The position numbers and the translations under genes are program-made. A stretch of 64,000 nucleotides of DNA from Bacteroidota bacterium (GTDB lineage: Bacteria; Bacteroidota; Bacteroidia; Flavobacteriales; Flavobacteriaceae), in assembly GCA_947447375.1 (NCBI GenBank), contig CANFJB010000001.1:186001-250000 (forward strand). The letters are read 5' to 3'. Shown here one piece after another: positions 1 to 8,293 of this stretch. The notes beneath the pieces were generated by a model. It ran no database searches. It was given only the letters and a program-made list of their open reading frames with translations, and was not told the DNA's origin. How positions within the stretch are numbered: the first letter of the stretch is position 1; the number at the start of each line of letters is the position of its first letter.

Positions 1-2
1 GC

Positions 3-1268
3 CTTCAAATTGCAATAGATTTAAAGATGGGAAAAGTTCCTGTGGTATTTGTATCCACACCATCTGAAAAAAGTGATGTAATCGCATTGGCTACAAATCA
101 ATTTAGAAAAAAATCTTGTATTGAAATTCTTCGTGAGATTGACTTTTATGCAAAGTATTACTCTATTAAACCAGGAGGCAGAACAGATATAAATCCTGAA
201 CTAAAATTAGCGAAGCAAGAAAAGGATTTGGCTTACAAAGAATTGGGAACTTACAAAGTGAGAAAATTAAAGTCCATCCAAACATTAGGTGCTCAACTTT
301 ATGGTAATGATTCTGCTAAAGTGGATGAATTATTATTAAAGGTGGATAAGGGAGCATTAACTTTAAATAAAGTTGAGGAGAGATTAAATAATGAAATCAT
401 TAAAAAGACAAACAATGAAGTAGTTCCAAAGGTTTATGATTTTATAACAGAGAAGGTTAAAATTTACAACCATACTTGTGAAGTAATGTATGAACTTGAA
501 AACAGTTCAATAAATACGATTGTGGTTTCCCCACCGTATTTCGGAATGTTTGATTATGGAACCGGAAAAACTCAACTTGGATTTGAAAAGGATGTTGAAG
601 AGTTCGTGGATAAATTGGTTATTATTTTCAAGGAAGCATATAGAGTATTAAAAGAGGACGGTTCCTTGTTTGTTAATTTGAATGATTGTGTTAGAGAAGG
701 ACAATACCAATGCGTACCTGAATTGTTTTTGATTAAAATGATTCAAACAGGTTTATGGAGATACAACGATAAATTAATGTGGTTAAAAAATAATAGTCAA
801 TATACTTTTGGTGATAGAAGTGTTAGAAATTTTGAACCAATATTTCACTTTACAAAATCAGCAAATCATTATTATGATGCTACTTGGTTAGAATCATTTA
901 TTGATGAAAATAATGCAATTTCAAATGGAACAACCGGAATTAAACCAAAATTAATTTCCACTATTGATTTTAGAGATGGAGTTCTTCAATCAAATGCTTC
1001 AAATACATTAGAATTAAGAAAAAAATGTGCAGAAAAAGGATTCTATATGGAACACTCTTGTACATTCCCAATTGATTTGCCATTAATTTGTGTTCTTTCT
1101 ACAACAAGACCTGGTGATACTGTTTTGGACTTGTTTAATGGGACTGCAACAACTGGAGAAGTTTGTGTTCTTACAGATAGAAAATATGTTGGATATGAAT
1201 TGAATCCTCAATTTGTGATGGCATCAGAGGTTAGATTATCAGATTATGAATTAGGAGAAGTAGCATAA
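3..1268 (+). CDS. ParB-like domain / beta-class DNA methyltransferase (5' end outside the window)
   Basis: Site-specific DNA methyltransferase, probably m4C or m6A. The frame stays open to the left edge, so the first ATG (27) is internal and the gene is partial. The first visible residues (LQIAIDLKMGKVPVVFV) look like the end of a ParB/sulfiredoxin-fold domain, which often precedes such methylases on mobile elements. The catalytic motif SPPY lies near 528-539, and the AdoMet motif DLFNGTATTGE comes after it, near 1128-1160, with a closing YELNP. The order motif IV then motif I defines a beta-class enzyme; SPPY is commonest in N4-cytosine enzymes. No endonuclease partner is adjacent, so it may be an orphan methylase protecting the element. 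Target sequence cannot be read from the DNA. Confidence 0.85.
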   Translation, partial: LQIAIDLKMGKVPVVFVSTPSEKSDVIALATNQFRKKSCIEILREIDFYAKYYSIKPGGRTDINPELKLAKQEKDLAYKELGTYKVRKLKSIQTLGAQLYGNDSAKVDELLLKVDKGALTLNKVEERLNNEIIKKTNNEVVPKVYDFITEKVKIYNHTCEVMYELENSSINTIVVSPPYFGMFDYGTGKTQLGFEKDVEEFVDKLVIIFKEAYRVLKEDGSLFVNLNDCVREGQYQCVPELFLIKMIQTGLWRYNDKLMWLKNNSQYTFGDRSVRNFEPIFHFTKSANHYYDATWLESFIDENNAISNGTTGIKPKLISTIDFRDGVLQSNASNTLELRKKCAEKGFYMEHSCTFPIDLPLICVLSTTRPGDTVLDLFNGTATTGEVCVLTDRKYVGYELNPQFVMASEVRLSDYELGEVA

Positions 1269-1348
1269 AAAAATATAAACGAGGAAACCGAATTAAACCC
1301 CGCAACAGGTATGGCGAATATTACCTCAATTATAAAAATATAAAAATT

Positions 1349-1642
1349 ATGATAGAGTCAAATTTCAGAGTATTAGAATTTTCAAAAGATGAATTTGAAA
1401 AATTAATTCGTAACACCGTATCTTCAGAACTACAAAAAATATATGGTATGGTAAATAATTTCCAACAAGATAAACCAAAATCTGACTTACTGACAAGAGA
1501 AGAGGTGAGTAAACTTTTAAATGTTTCATTAGTTACATTACACAATTGGGAAAAGAAAAGATATCTTATGCCGAAGAAAATTGGCAAACGAGTTCTCTAT
1601 TTAAGAGAGGATGTTTATGCTAAAATAAACCAATATTCATAA
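1349..1642 (+). CDS. Excisionase-type helix-turn-helix protein
   Basis: Small DNA-binding protein of 97 residues. The C-terminal half (LLTREEVSKLLNVSLVTLHN, then WEKKRYL...GKRVLYLREDV) is the MerR-like HTH_17 fold common in Bacteroidota conjugative and integrative elements, where such proteins serve as excisionases or regulators. The N-terminal third is charged and could mediate oligomerisation. It lies 80 bases after the methyltransferase and is followed within 10 bases by a strong terminator, so it is the last gene of that transcript. Family membership is clear; the role in excision or regulation is inferred from context. Confidence 0.85.
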   Translation: MIESNFRVLEFSKDEFEKLIRNTVSSELQKIYGMVNNFQQDKPKSDLLTREEVSKLLNVSLVTLHNWEKKRYLMPKKIGKRVLYLREDVYAKINQYS

Positions 1643-1647
1643 CATAT

Positions 1648-1673
1648 AAACCCGCTATTTAAGCGGGTTTTTT
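1648..1673 (+). terminator. Rho-independent terminator after the HTH gene
   Basis: A 9-bp perfect stem (AAACCCGCT / AGCGGGTTT) with a 5-base loop, followed by a T run. It sits five bases after the stop codon of the HTH gene. Confidence 0.9.
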
Positions 1674-1771
1674 CATTTAATACAATAAAAATATTATAAG
1701 TAATTCATTGTGATTAAACCTTATTAAATGAGATAAATTGAAAAAAATCCGTGAATTATTCGGGAATAAAA

Positions 1772-1806
1772 AACCCTAACTATCTTATTTATAAGTAGTT
1801 AGGGTT
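1772..1806 (-). terminator. Orphan hairpin, terminator-like on the minus strand
   Basis: An 11-bp perfect inverted repeat (AACCCTAACTA / TAGTTAGGGTT) with a 13-base loop. Read on the minus strand it is followed by TTTTTT, so it would end minus-strand transcription. No minus-strand gene is visible upstream of it (1807-2640), which makes it an orphan. Confidence 0.6.
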
Positions 1807-2133
1807 AATAAATGTACCCATCAATGTCGTGTTGTCGAACCAATTCATACATGATTTAAAGTTACTTTCTAGTGCTTACAAGGCTTTATTAGCGAAGAAA
1901 AGATTCAAATTGCACATACCATTATCATTGTTTCTATTTATTGTTTTCAAATAAAGTTACTTGTCGACCAACTCTTTCGGCAACAAAATGAATTATTAAT
2001 TTATAGAGTTTAAAAAAATACTCAATTTATGAGGGTGGGTATCTATGTCAAAATCAAAAGTCTATCTCAAAATGGAACAGGCAAATAACGGAATAAATTT
2101 AAAACTCGACTAGAGTATAAATAGTGATAGAAT
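1807..2133. other. Non-coding stretch, no gene seen
   Basis: About 330 AT-rich bases without a credible reading frame on either strand. The decamer TAAAGTTACT occurs twice (near 1856-1866 and 1953-1961 with small differences), each close to a GTCGA(A)CCAA-like word. It could be decayed coding DNA or hold an unrecognised minus-strand RNA ending at the hairpin 1772-1806. Confidence 0.4.
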
Positions 2134-2421
2134 ATGGAAGAAGAATTACAAAAAAAGTTGGAAATTTTTGTGTTTGAAAAGCACAAAGAATTATTAGGTT
2201 ACGGATTAAAATGGCAAATGGAACTTGTGGTGGGAATCGATGGTTCAATGTACAGTAACCCATTTCATCCAAATTATAGAACATCTTATAATTGGTTTGA
2301 AAAAATTACAAAAGGAAAAAAAAATGGAGAATATATTCATTTTACTTTTCATCGAAATTTTGACCCAAAAAATATTGTTACTTGGATGACGAAAGATTTT
2401 CTAACAATGACCAGAGAATAA
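2134..2421 (+). CDS. Hypothetical protein, 95 aa
   Basis: Not recognised. A soluble protein rich in aromatic and charged residues (for example KWQMELVVGIDGSMYSNPF and YIHFTFHRNFDPKN), with no signal peptide or membrane segment. The composition is that of a real folded protein rather than of a chance frame. It stands alone between the excisionase-like gene and the convergent polymerase-like gene, with no gene close enough to imply an operon. Confidence 0.55.
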   Translation: MEEELQKKLEIFVFEKHKELLGYGLKWQMELVVGIDGSMYSNPFHPNYRTSYNWFEKITKGKKNGEYIHFTFHRNFDPKNIVTWMTKDFLTMTRE

Positions 2422-2643
2422 CGGAAATCAACACATTACTTCTATTCTGTCCAAGAATAGTTTCAGCAAAACAACACATGATTCAACAAACCTAAGATTG
2501 GTTTTTTAAACCAATATGGGAAATCTATGTGTAAAAAAACAAATAAAATAAATGTAAACAATTAAAAAAGAGCAGTTCTCAAGTTAATCAAATGATTTGG
2601 TGAGCTGTGGAGTATTTGATTTTCCTTTGATGGTATTTATAAC

Positions 2644-3990
2644 CTAATTTAAATTGTTGAGTATTTGTTTGTAATGCTTCTCAACTGTTGACTTAGCAAC
2701 ACCAGACACCTCTTGAACTTTCCTTATTGTCACTTTTTTGTTTTCCGATAATAAAGTTTTGATAGCCTCGGTGATAACTTCAATTTTTTCATCTCTAACC
2801 AAGTTGTTTTTATTTTGTCCTACCCTTATACTGTTTTGCACTACATATACACCTTTGTGCTGTGTGTCCTCTTTCTCTTCTTCTATTGAATAAATGTTTA
2901 TATATGTGGTGCAATTCGGATAAGGTGTAGGACAAAATTCTTTTGTTGAAAAAGACATGAGTCTTCCAAGAAAGGCATAGCAGTTATCGTTTATAATTTC
3001 CATTACTGAATCAGTATCCTTCTTAAACACAACCAATGCATCATGAATCGGGATAACGAAAAGACCTTTTTTAACCAAGTCTCTGGTGATATTATTTATA
3101 AACAACTCTGATTCTTGCCGTTGAAGGTCTTGTGCTTTGCTTACATTGATATCAATATTAACTAAATGCTGAAATGTAATTGGAAAAAGTTTCTTGAAGG
3201 CTATTCCATATATGCTGTTGGCAATTACACTTGGATTTTGGTTAAAAATAACAGTATTAAAAAACTGTTTTTTAAACTTATTTCTAGCTATATCAGATGA
3301 TATATCAACTCCGATTTCGTTGGCAATAATTTGGTATATCTCTCCACTGTAAACAGCATCATTAAAAACTTCATCGTCATTGTACCGATTGGAAAGCATA
3401 ACCAACTGTGCACCCTTACCATCAATTTCAATAAGTCCATGACCATCAATATGTTTTAAATACATACGATGCTCACGTTTTAAGCTAGTTAAAGTATGGA
3501 ACAACCTTCCTGTGTTTGGTGATTTAGTGATATAAAGTTTAGGTGTTTCTATAGCTGAAGGCAGTTGCAGTTTTTCGATATTAAAAAGCACTTGTTTTTC
3601 AACTTCGTTTAGACTACTATAGTTGGTGCTATGAAAGAAATTGATAGTATTTATTAAGCTATTTGAGGTTATTTCATAACCGATAAGATTCTTTACAGAA
3701 GCTAATAACATATATGTATAATATGGATAACGACGACCATCTTGATAATTTAATTGGCGTTCAACAATACCTTTTTTTATAAAGTATTCGATTATTGACG
3801 TGTAGGTTCTATCACCAAATGTTCTTTTTAGGAGTGCAGATGATAAATATTTTGCTTTTTTATCAGCTCTGTTTCTGATAAGGGTATCAATGAAATAGAG
3901 GTGTTTGTCTTTTAGGGTAATTTTTTCGTTAAAATCAGAATCAACTAGTTGTAATATTTCTTGAGTTGATTGGATGGAATAAGTTGGCAT
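2644..3990 (-). CDS. Minimal family A polymerase / T7-like RNA polymerase superfamily protein with flanking HTH domains
   Basis: Likely nucleotide polymerase of 448 residues. N-terminal 30-95 look like a winged helix; 158-345 match the palm and fingers of family A polymerases. Visible motifs: TGR at 160-162; motif A IEIDGKGAQ with catalytic Asp190; motif B R236-x3-K240-x3-F244, the spacing of the O helix; and motif C IPIHDALVV with His316-Asp317. Motif A to B spacing (about 50) equals that in Taq polymerase, but B to C is about 45 residues shorter, and no exonuclease domain exists. The DG in motif A and HDA rather than HDE resemble T7-type RNA polymerases. Residues 400-448 form a second HTH (KVTIRKVQEVSGVAKSTVEK). 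It is monocistronic, behind a nested hairpin. Replication initiator or primase-polymerase of the element is my inference. Confidence 0.7.
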   Translation of the reverse strand: MPTYSIQSTQEILQLVDSDFNEKITLKDKHLYFIDTLIRNRADKKAKYLSSALLKRTFGDRTYTSIIEYFIKKGIVERQLNYQDGRRYPYYTYMLLASVKNLIGYEITSNSLINTINFFHSTNYSSLNEVEKQVLFNIEKLQLPSAIETPKLYITKSPNTGRLFHTLTSLKREHRMYLKHIDGHGLIEIDGKGAQLVMLSNRYNDDEVFNDAVYSGEIYQIIANEIGVDISSDIARNKFKKQFFNTVIFNQNPSVIANSIYGIAFKKLFPITFQHLVNIDINVSKAQDLQRQESELFINNITRDLVKKGLFVIPIHDALVVFKKDTDSVMEIINDNCYAFLGRLMSFSTKEFCPTPYPNCTTYINIYSIEEEKEDTQHKGVYVVQNSIRVGQNKNNLVRDEKIEVITEAIKTLLSENKKVTIRKVQEVSGVAKSTVEKHYKQILNNLN

Positions 3991-4037
3991 TTCTCATAGT
4001 ATTCTCGCTTTATGTTATTTTACTCGCATTTTTTTGA

Positions 4038-4080
4038 AGCTGGGCGAGAACCAGATGGAGCAACCCATCTGGAACCAGCT
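4038..4080. repeat. Nested palindrome upstream of the polymerase-like gene
   Basis: Two nested inverted repeats: AGCTGG (4038-4043) with CCAGCT (4075-4080) outside, and CCAGATGG (4051-4058) with CCATCTGG (4065-4072) inside. It lies 48 bases before the start codon of the minus-strand polymerase-like gene, in its presumed promoter or leader. It may be an operator, an attenuator or part of a replication origin. Confidence 0.65.
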
Positions 4081-4524
4081 AATCCGATATAATCAGATAT
4101 TAATAAATATAACGAAAAACAAAAAGTTGTCAAGTCTATTTAACTTCCCTCCCTTCCTACGGGAGCACCCTCCCCCGTTACCACCCGTAGTCTCCTTCCC
4201 CCGTGTTGCTGTAGCATTGAGTATGATGGGGTTCTTGAAATTTTCCTGGCGGGGGAAAATTGAAATCAATACTTGAAAATCGAATATTATTGGAATTTTT
4301 TTTTTGATATTTTTTAGGTACAAGATTCAATCTTTCAATCTATTCAGAGCAAATGTATGTTCCGATATTTTCAATGACAGCCAAGTAAATCGAGGTAGGT
4401 ATAGGGGTGATATGCCTGTGAATCGTTTGAAAATTCCCCTTTCGTTTAAAGGTTCTCAGACAACTAGGGTCAATTTCGGCTATGAAATATTTTTATCTCA
4501 TTTTATGTTGGTTTTTTCACTATA
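4081..4524. other. Non-coding stretch with a C-rich island and a further hairpin
   Basis: No credible gene; two short overlapping frames on opposite strands have no family resemblance. Positions 4147-4205 are strikingly C-rich for this genome (G runs on the minus strand), with the inverted repeat CTACGGG (4156-4162) / CCCGTAG (4183-4189). Together with the palindrome at 4038-4080 it could be an origin for the element. The remainder to 4524 is AT-rich, with T runs near 4294-4310. Confidence 0.45.
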
Positions 4525-4545
4525 TTGTACCCAAATAATGCACCG

Positions 4546-4728
4546 ATGAATCGTATCAAAGAAGTACTTAAAGATAAAGGTATCAAACAGGTTTGGCTGG
4601 CTGAAAGGCTTGGAAAATCCTACAACATGGTCAATGGTTATGTTAGCAATAAGCGACAACCATCGATTGAAGTACTTTATGAAATTGCCAAATTACTACA
4701 GGTGGATGCAAAAGAATTATTGAATTAA
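4546..4728 (+). CDS. XRE-family transcriptional regulator
   Basis: A 60-residue protein that is essentially one lambda-repressor-like helix-turn-helix (VWLAERLGKSYNMVNGYVSN, then KRQPSIEVLYEIAKLLQVDAKELL). I chose ATG 4546 over the in-frame TTG at 4525, because the TATATTGTA before it looks like a -7 promoter element and the family usually starts this close to the HTH. It lies 23 bases before hsdM and is probably the controller of the restriction-modification operon, similar in position to known regulators upstream of hsd genes. Direct control is inference. Confidence 0.85.
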   Translation: MNRIKEVLKDKGIKQVWLAERLGKSYNMVNGYVSNKRQPSIEVLYEIAKLLQVDAKELLN

Positions 4729-4751
4729 AATATTACATATCAACATATTAA

Positions 4752-6470
4752 ATGAAAAACGTAAAAGAATCAGCAAATTTTATATGGTCAATTGCAGACC
4801 TACTTCGAGGTGACTATAAGCAAAGTGACTATGGGAAGATTATTTTACCGTTAACAGTAATCAGACGATTGGATTGCGTGCTGGAAAGCACCAAATCGGA
4901 TGTACTTAAAAAGTATGACCAGCTGAAAACAACCAACGTTGAGAACCTTGACCCGATTTTAAACAAAACGGCTGGTTTCAAGTTCCACAACAAAAGCCAA
5001 TTCGACTTTGAGAAGCTGATTGCTGACCCAAATAACATTGCTTCGAATCTAAGAAACTACATCAACGGATTCTCAGAAGATGCCAGAGAAATCATTGAAC
5101 AATTTGAGTTTGAAAACCAAATCAACAAAATGGATGAAGCCAACTTGTTGTTTATGGTGGTGAAGCGTTTCCAAGAAATTGACTTGCACCCAGACCATAT
5201 TTCAAGTATGGAAATGGGATACATGTTTGAGGAATTGATTCGAAAATTCGCTGAGATTTCGAACGAAACCGCTGGGGAACACTTTACACCAAGAGAGGTA
5301 ATCAAATTGATGGTGAACATTTTGTTCTTGAATGACCGTGATATTTTAACCAAAAAAGGTATTACCAAAACGATATACGATTCTTGTGCGGGCACGGGCG
5401 GTATGCTTTCTGTTGCAGAAGAATACTTACATGAACTCAATCCAGATGCACGTTTGGAGGTATTTGGTCAAGAACTGAATCCAGAATCGTATGCGATTTG
5501 TAAGTCGGATTTATTGATTAAAGGTCAAAACGCATCCAACATCAAAAAAGGGAACAGTATATCCGAAGACCAACTATCCAACGAGAAATTTGATTACTTG
5601 ATTACCAATCCACCGTTCGGTGTGAAATGGGAAAAGTTTGGAAAAAAAGTTAAAGAGGAACATGAACAGTTGGGTCACGGTGGACGATTTGGAGCTGGAC
5701 TGCCATCGGTAAGTGATGGTTCGTTTCTGTTTTTGATGCACTTGATGAGCAAGATGAAACCAGAAGGTTCTCGATTGGCTATTGTATTCAATGGTTCACC
5801 ACTTTTCTCTGGCTCTCCAAGCAAAACAAAGAACGAGAGCAGTATTCGTCAATGGATAATCGAAAACGACTTCCTAGAGGCTGTAATTGCGTTGCCAAAT
5901 CAGTTATTTTACAATACAGGTATTTCAACCTATATCTGGGTAATATCCAATCACAAACCAAAAAATAGAAAAGGCAAAGTTCAGTTAATAAACGGTGCGG
6001 ATTTCTTTAAGAAAATGAGCAAATCATTGGGTGACAAACGAAATGAATTATCCGATGACCACATTGCTCAAATAACAAAAATATACGGTGAATTTAAAGA
6101 AGGACATTACTCAAAAGTATTTGACAACAAAGCTTTTGGTTATGCTAAAGTAACGGTAGAACGACCAGAACGCAACGCAAAAGGACAAGTAGTGACCGAT
6201 AAAAAAGGCAATCCAAAACCAGATTCATCTTTGCGAGACACGGAAAACATTCCGTTACTGATGGATGTACAGGAATACATGGAGAAAGAAGTGTTGACAC
6301 ATGTTCCAGATGCTTGGATTGACCACAGCAAAACCAATGTAGGATACGAAGTAAACTTTACCAAGTACTTCTATCAGTACAAGCCTTTACGTTCGTTGGA
6401 CGACATAAGAAAGGACATAATGGCTATCGAGCAAGAAACGGAGGGATTATTAAAAGAAGTTATCGGATAA
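4752..6470 (+). CDS. hsdM: Type I restriction-modification system, DNA methyltransferase subunit M
   Basis: N6-adenine methyltransferase subunit of a type I system, 572 residues, a normal length. The N-terminal HsdM_N helical domain (1-150) is followed by the AdoMet motif SCAGTGG (211-217) and the catalytic NPPF (286-289). HsdM forms the M2S methylase and, with HsdR, the restriction complex. It starts 23 bases after the XRE gene and is separated from hsdS by three bases. All key motifs are intact, so the methylase should be active. Confidence 0.97.
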   Translation: MKNVKESANFIWSIADLLRGDYKQSDYGKIILPLTVIRRLDCVLESTKSDVLKKYDQLKTTNVENLDPILNKTAGFKFHNKSQFDFEKLIADPNNIASNLRNYINGFSEDAREIIEQFEFENQINKMDEANLLFMVVKRFQEIDLHPDHISSMEMGYMFEELIRKFAEISNETAGEHFTPREVIKLMVNILFLNDRDILTKKGITKTIYDSCAGTGGMLSVAEEYLHELNPDARLEVFGQELNPESYAICKSDLLIKGQNASNIKKGNSISEDQLSNEKFDYLITNPPFGVKWEKFGKKVKEEHEQLGHGGRFGAGLPSVSDGSFLFLMHLMSKMKPEGSRLAIVFNGSPLFSGSPSKTKNESSIRQWIIENDFLEAVIALPNQLFYNTGISTYIWVISNHKPKNRKGKVQLINGADFFKKMSKSLGDKRNELSDDHIAQITKIYGEFKEGHYSKVFDNKAFGYAKVTVERPERNAKGQVVTDKKGNPKPDSSLRDTENIPLLMDVQEYMEKEVLTHVPDAWIDHSKTNVGYEVNFTKYFYQYKPLRSLDDIRKDIMAIEQETEGLLKEVIG

Positions 6471-6473
6471 ACT

Positions 6474-7754
6474 ATGAAGAAATACGATAGCTATAAAGAT
6501 TCGGGTATTGAGTGGATTGGAGAAATTCCAAGTCATTGGGATGTAACTAGAATTAAATATAAATTCCAAATTGGAAGAGGAAGAGTTATTTCAAATGAAG
6601 ACTTGGTAGAAGATGCAATTTATCCTGTTTATTCATCACAAACTCTCAATAATGGTTGCCTAGGACATATTGAAACATTTGATTTTGACGATAAATTAAT
6701 CACATGGACAACTGATGGTGCAAATGCTGGAACAGTATTTTTAAGAGAAGGGAAATTTAATTGTACAAATGTTTGTGGTACACTAAAAGGAAAATCCGAT
6801 GATGTAATACCAGAGTTTGACTATTATTTTTTACAATACGCTACTCAATTTTACAAGCGACCAGATACGAATGGTGCTAAAATTATGAATAATGAAATGG
6901 CTGTGATTTTGTCGTTAAAGCTATCAACTGAAGAACAAACAGCTATCGCCAAATATCTCGAACATAAAACAACTCAAATTGATAAGCTAATTGCAAAGAA
7001 AGAGCAGTTTATTCAATTGTTAGAAGAAGAACGTGTTGCTGTAATTAACCAAGCAGTAACCAAAGGTCTTGACCCGAATGTTTCAATGAAGGATTCTGGT
7101 ATTGAATGGCTAGGACAGATACCAAAGCATTGGGAAGTGAATAAGATTAAGTCTGTCACTAAAAAAATCGGGAGTGGAGTTACACCTAAAGGCGGAGCAG
7201 AAATATATGAGTTAACAGGTATTCCATTACTCAGAAGCCAAAATGTTTATTTCGATGGATTCCGCTTGGATAATGTAGCATACATAACAAGAGAAATACA
7301 TGATTCTATGAAAAATAGTCAAGTACTTTTTGGTGATGTTTTGTTAAATATTACAGGTGGTTCAATAGGTAGATGTTACTATGTTACCAATGAATTTGAA
7401 GAAGCAAATGTTAATCAACACGTCTGTATTGTTAGACCAAACGAAAGAATAATTACTGAATTCTTATACTATGTATTGAGCTCAACTTTAGGTCAACAAC
7501 AAATTGATTTGTGTCAAACTGGCGGTAATCGTGAAGCATTAAATTTTGAGCAATTGAAGAATTTTTTCTTGATTTTACCTTCTGTTGAAGAACAGTACGA
7601 ACTTATTTTACAACTTAAAAAATCGTTAAAAGCAGTTAGTTTAACAATCATTAAATCAATCCAAGAAATCGAGTTGTTAAAAGAATACAAAACGGCTTTG
7701 ATTAGTGAGGTTGTTACTGGTAAAATTGATGTGAGGAACGAGAAGTTAAACTAA
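6474..7754 (+). CDS. hsdS: Type I restriction-modification system, specificity subunit S
   Basis: DNA-recognition subunit of 426 residues with two target recognition domains. Each begins with a similar phrase, SGIEWIGEIPSHWDV near residue 8 and SGIEWLGQIPKHWEV near residue 205, an internal duplication typical of HsdS. Each is followed by a helical spacer (EEQTAIAKYLEHKTTQIDKL near 157). The stop codon TAA overlaps the ATG of the next gene by one base. Only one hsdS copy is present here and no silent cassettes are visible, so phase variation by recombination is not supported within the window. Confidence 0.96.
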   Translation: MKKYDSYKDSGIEWIGEIPSHWDVTRIKYKFQIGRGRVISNEDLVEDAIYPVYSSQTLNNGCLGHIETFDFDDKLITWTTDGANAGTVFLREGKFNCTNVCGTLKGKSDDVIPEFDYYFLQYATQFYKRPDTNGAKIMNNEMAVILSLKLSTEEQTAIAKYLEHKTTQIDKLIAKKEQFIQLLEEERVAVINQAVTKGLDPNVSMKDSGIEWLGQIPKHWEVNKIKSVTKKIGSGVTPKGGAEIYELTGIPLLRSQNVYFDGFRLDNVAYITREIHDSMKNSQVLFGDVLLNITGGSIGRCYYVTNEFEEANVNQHVCIVRPNERIITEFLYYVLSSTLGQQQIDLCQTGGNREALNFEQLKNFFLILPSVEEQYELILQLKKSLKAVSLTIIKSIQEIELLKEYKTALISEVVTGKIDVRNEKLN

Positions 7755-8167
7755 TGAGCGAAAATAACGACTACAGGGCAAGTTTGGAGCACGCAATTAG
7801 TGGCTCAGAGGACGATTTTGAAAAAAACTTAGTGTATCTGAGTGCTGGTTCATTAGTGCTGTCAATTGGATTTATTGAAAAGATTGTTCCAATGGATAAC
7901 GCAAAATACACAGGGTTTCTGATTGTTTGGTGGTGTTTAATTGCATTAACATTGTTGTTGAACCTTGCATCGTATTTGATTTCTGCTGATAATGGAACAA
8001 AAGCAAGAGAAGATTTAGACAATGATGTACTTGACGATAAAGAAAGATATGAAAAAGTGAAAAGTCGAAACAAAACAATAAGAAAGGTAAATTGGACTAG
8101 CTATACTCTGTTTAGCCTCGGTATAATTTCAATGATAATTTACTGTTCGATAAATGTTGTAATATGA
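7754..8167 (+). CDS. Small membrane protein with three predicted TM segments, defence-operon insert
   Basis: Unrecognised 137-residue protein. Hydrophobic segments lie at about 28-44, 53-77 and 114-136, with an acidic N-terminus and a long charged stretch (79-110, including KAREDLDNDVLDDKERYEKV) between the second and third, probably cytoplasmic. The one-base overlap with hsdS and four-base overlap (ATGA) with the next gene show tight translational coupling. The layout recalls small membrane effectors of abortive-infection systems, but no specific family can be claimed. Its place between hsdS and hsdR suggests a defence accessory. Confidence 0.8.
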   Translation: MSENNDYRASLEHAISGSEDDFEKNLVYLSAGSLVLSIGFIEKIVPMDNAKYTGFLIVWWCLIALTLLLNLASYLISADNGTKAREDLDNDVLDDKERYEKVKSRNKTIRKVNWTSYTLFSLGIISMIIYCSINVVI

Positions 8168-8289
8168 GTGAAAAAAAACCAAAACAGACACCTAAAGCAG
8201 TTCAAGTGAAGCTTGGTAAACAAACACCAATGCCAAAACCTGTAACAAATCAAACAAATACAGAAGTTAAACCAACAGATAAAAAATAA
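8164..8289 (+). CDS. 41-residue basic, proline- and lysine-rich peptide
   Basis: A very short gene that starts inside the stop codon of the membrane protein gene (ATGA overlap) and stops four bases before the next start. The product has about ten lysines and many Pro, Thr and Gln (MSEKKPKQTPKAVQVKLGK...), no hydrophobic core, and is probably disordered. The overlap, the good start and the exact fit between neighbours support it as real despite its length. It may bind nucleic acid or the membrane protein encoded just before; this is inference. Confidence 0.6.
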   Translation: MSEKKPKQTPKAVQVKLGKQTPMPKPVTNQTNTEVKPTDKK

Positions 8290-8293
8290 AACT

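Noticed and set aside
1811..1842. ATGTACCC and GTCGAACC words in the same order as at the 3' end of tRNA-Leu (18662-18685), next to a hairpin in both places; possible old att copy
   Set aside because: Spacing differs (14 versus 9 bases) and eight-base matches are expected by chance; no longer identity is seen. A search beyond the left edge is needed for the true second att site.
1829..1842. 14-base identity GTGTTGTCGAACCA with 18549-18562 in the integrase gene
   Set aside because: Several 14-base matches are expected by chance in 64 kb; flanks do not align.
4034..4323. Two overlapping frames of 80 and 76 codons on opposite strands
   Set aside because: Low-complexity proline- or glycine-rich products from the C-rich island, no start context, no family likeness.
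6474..7754. Invertible hsdS shuffling by the nearby resolvase
   Set aside because: Only one hsdS, no second partial copy and no inverted repeats flanking it in the window.
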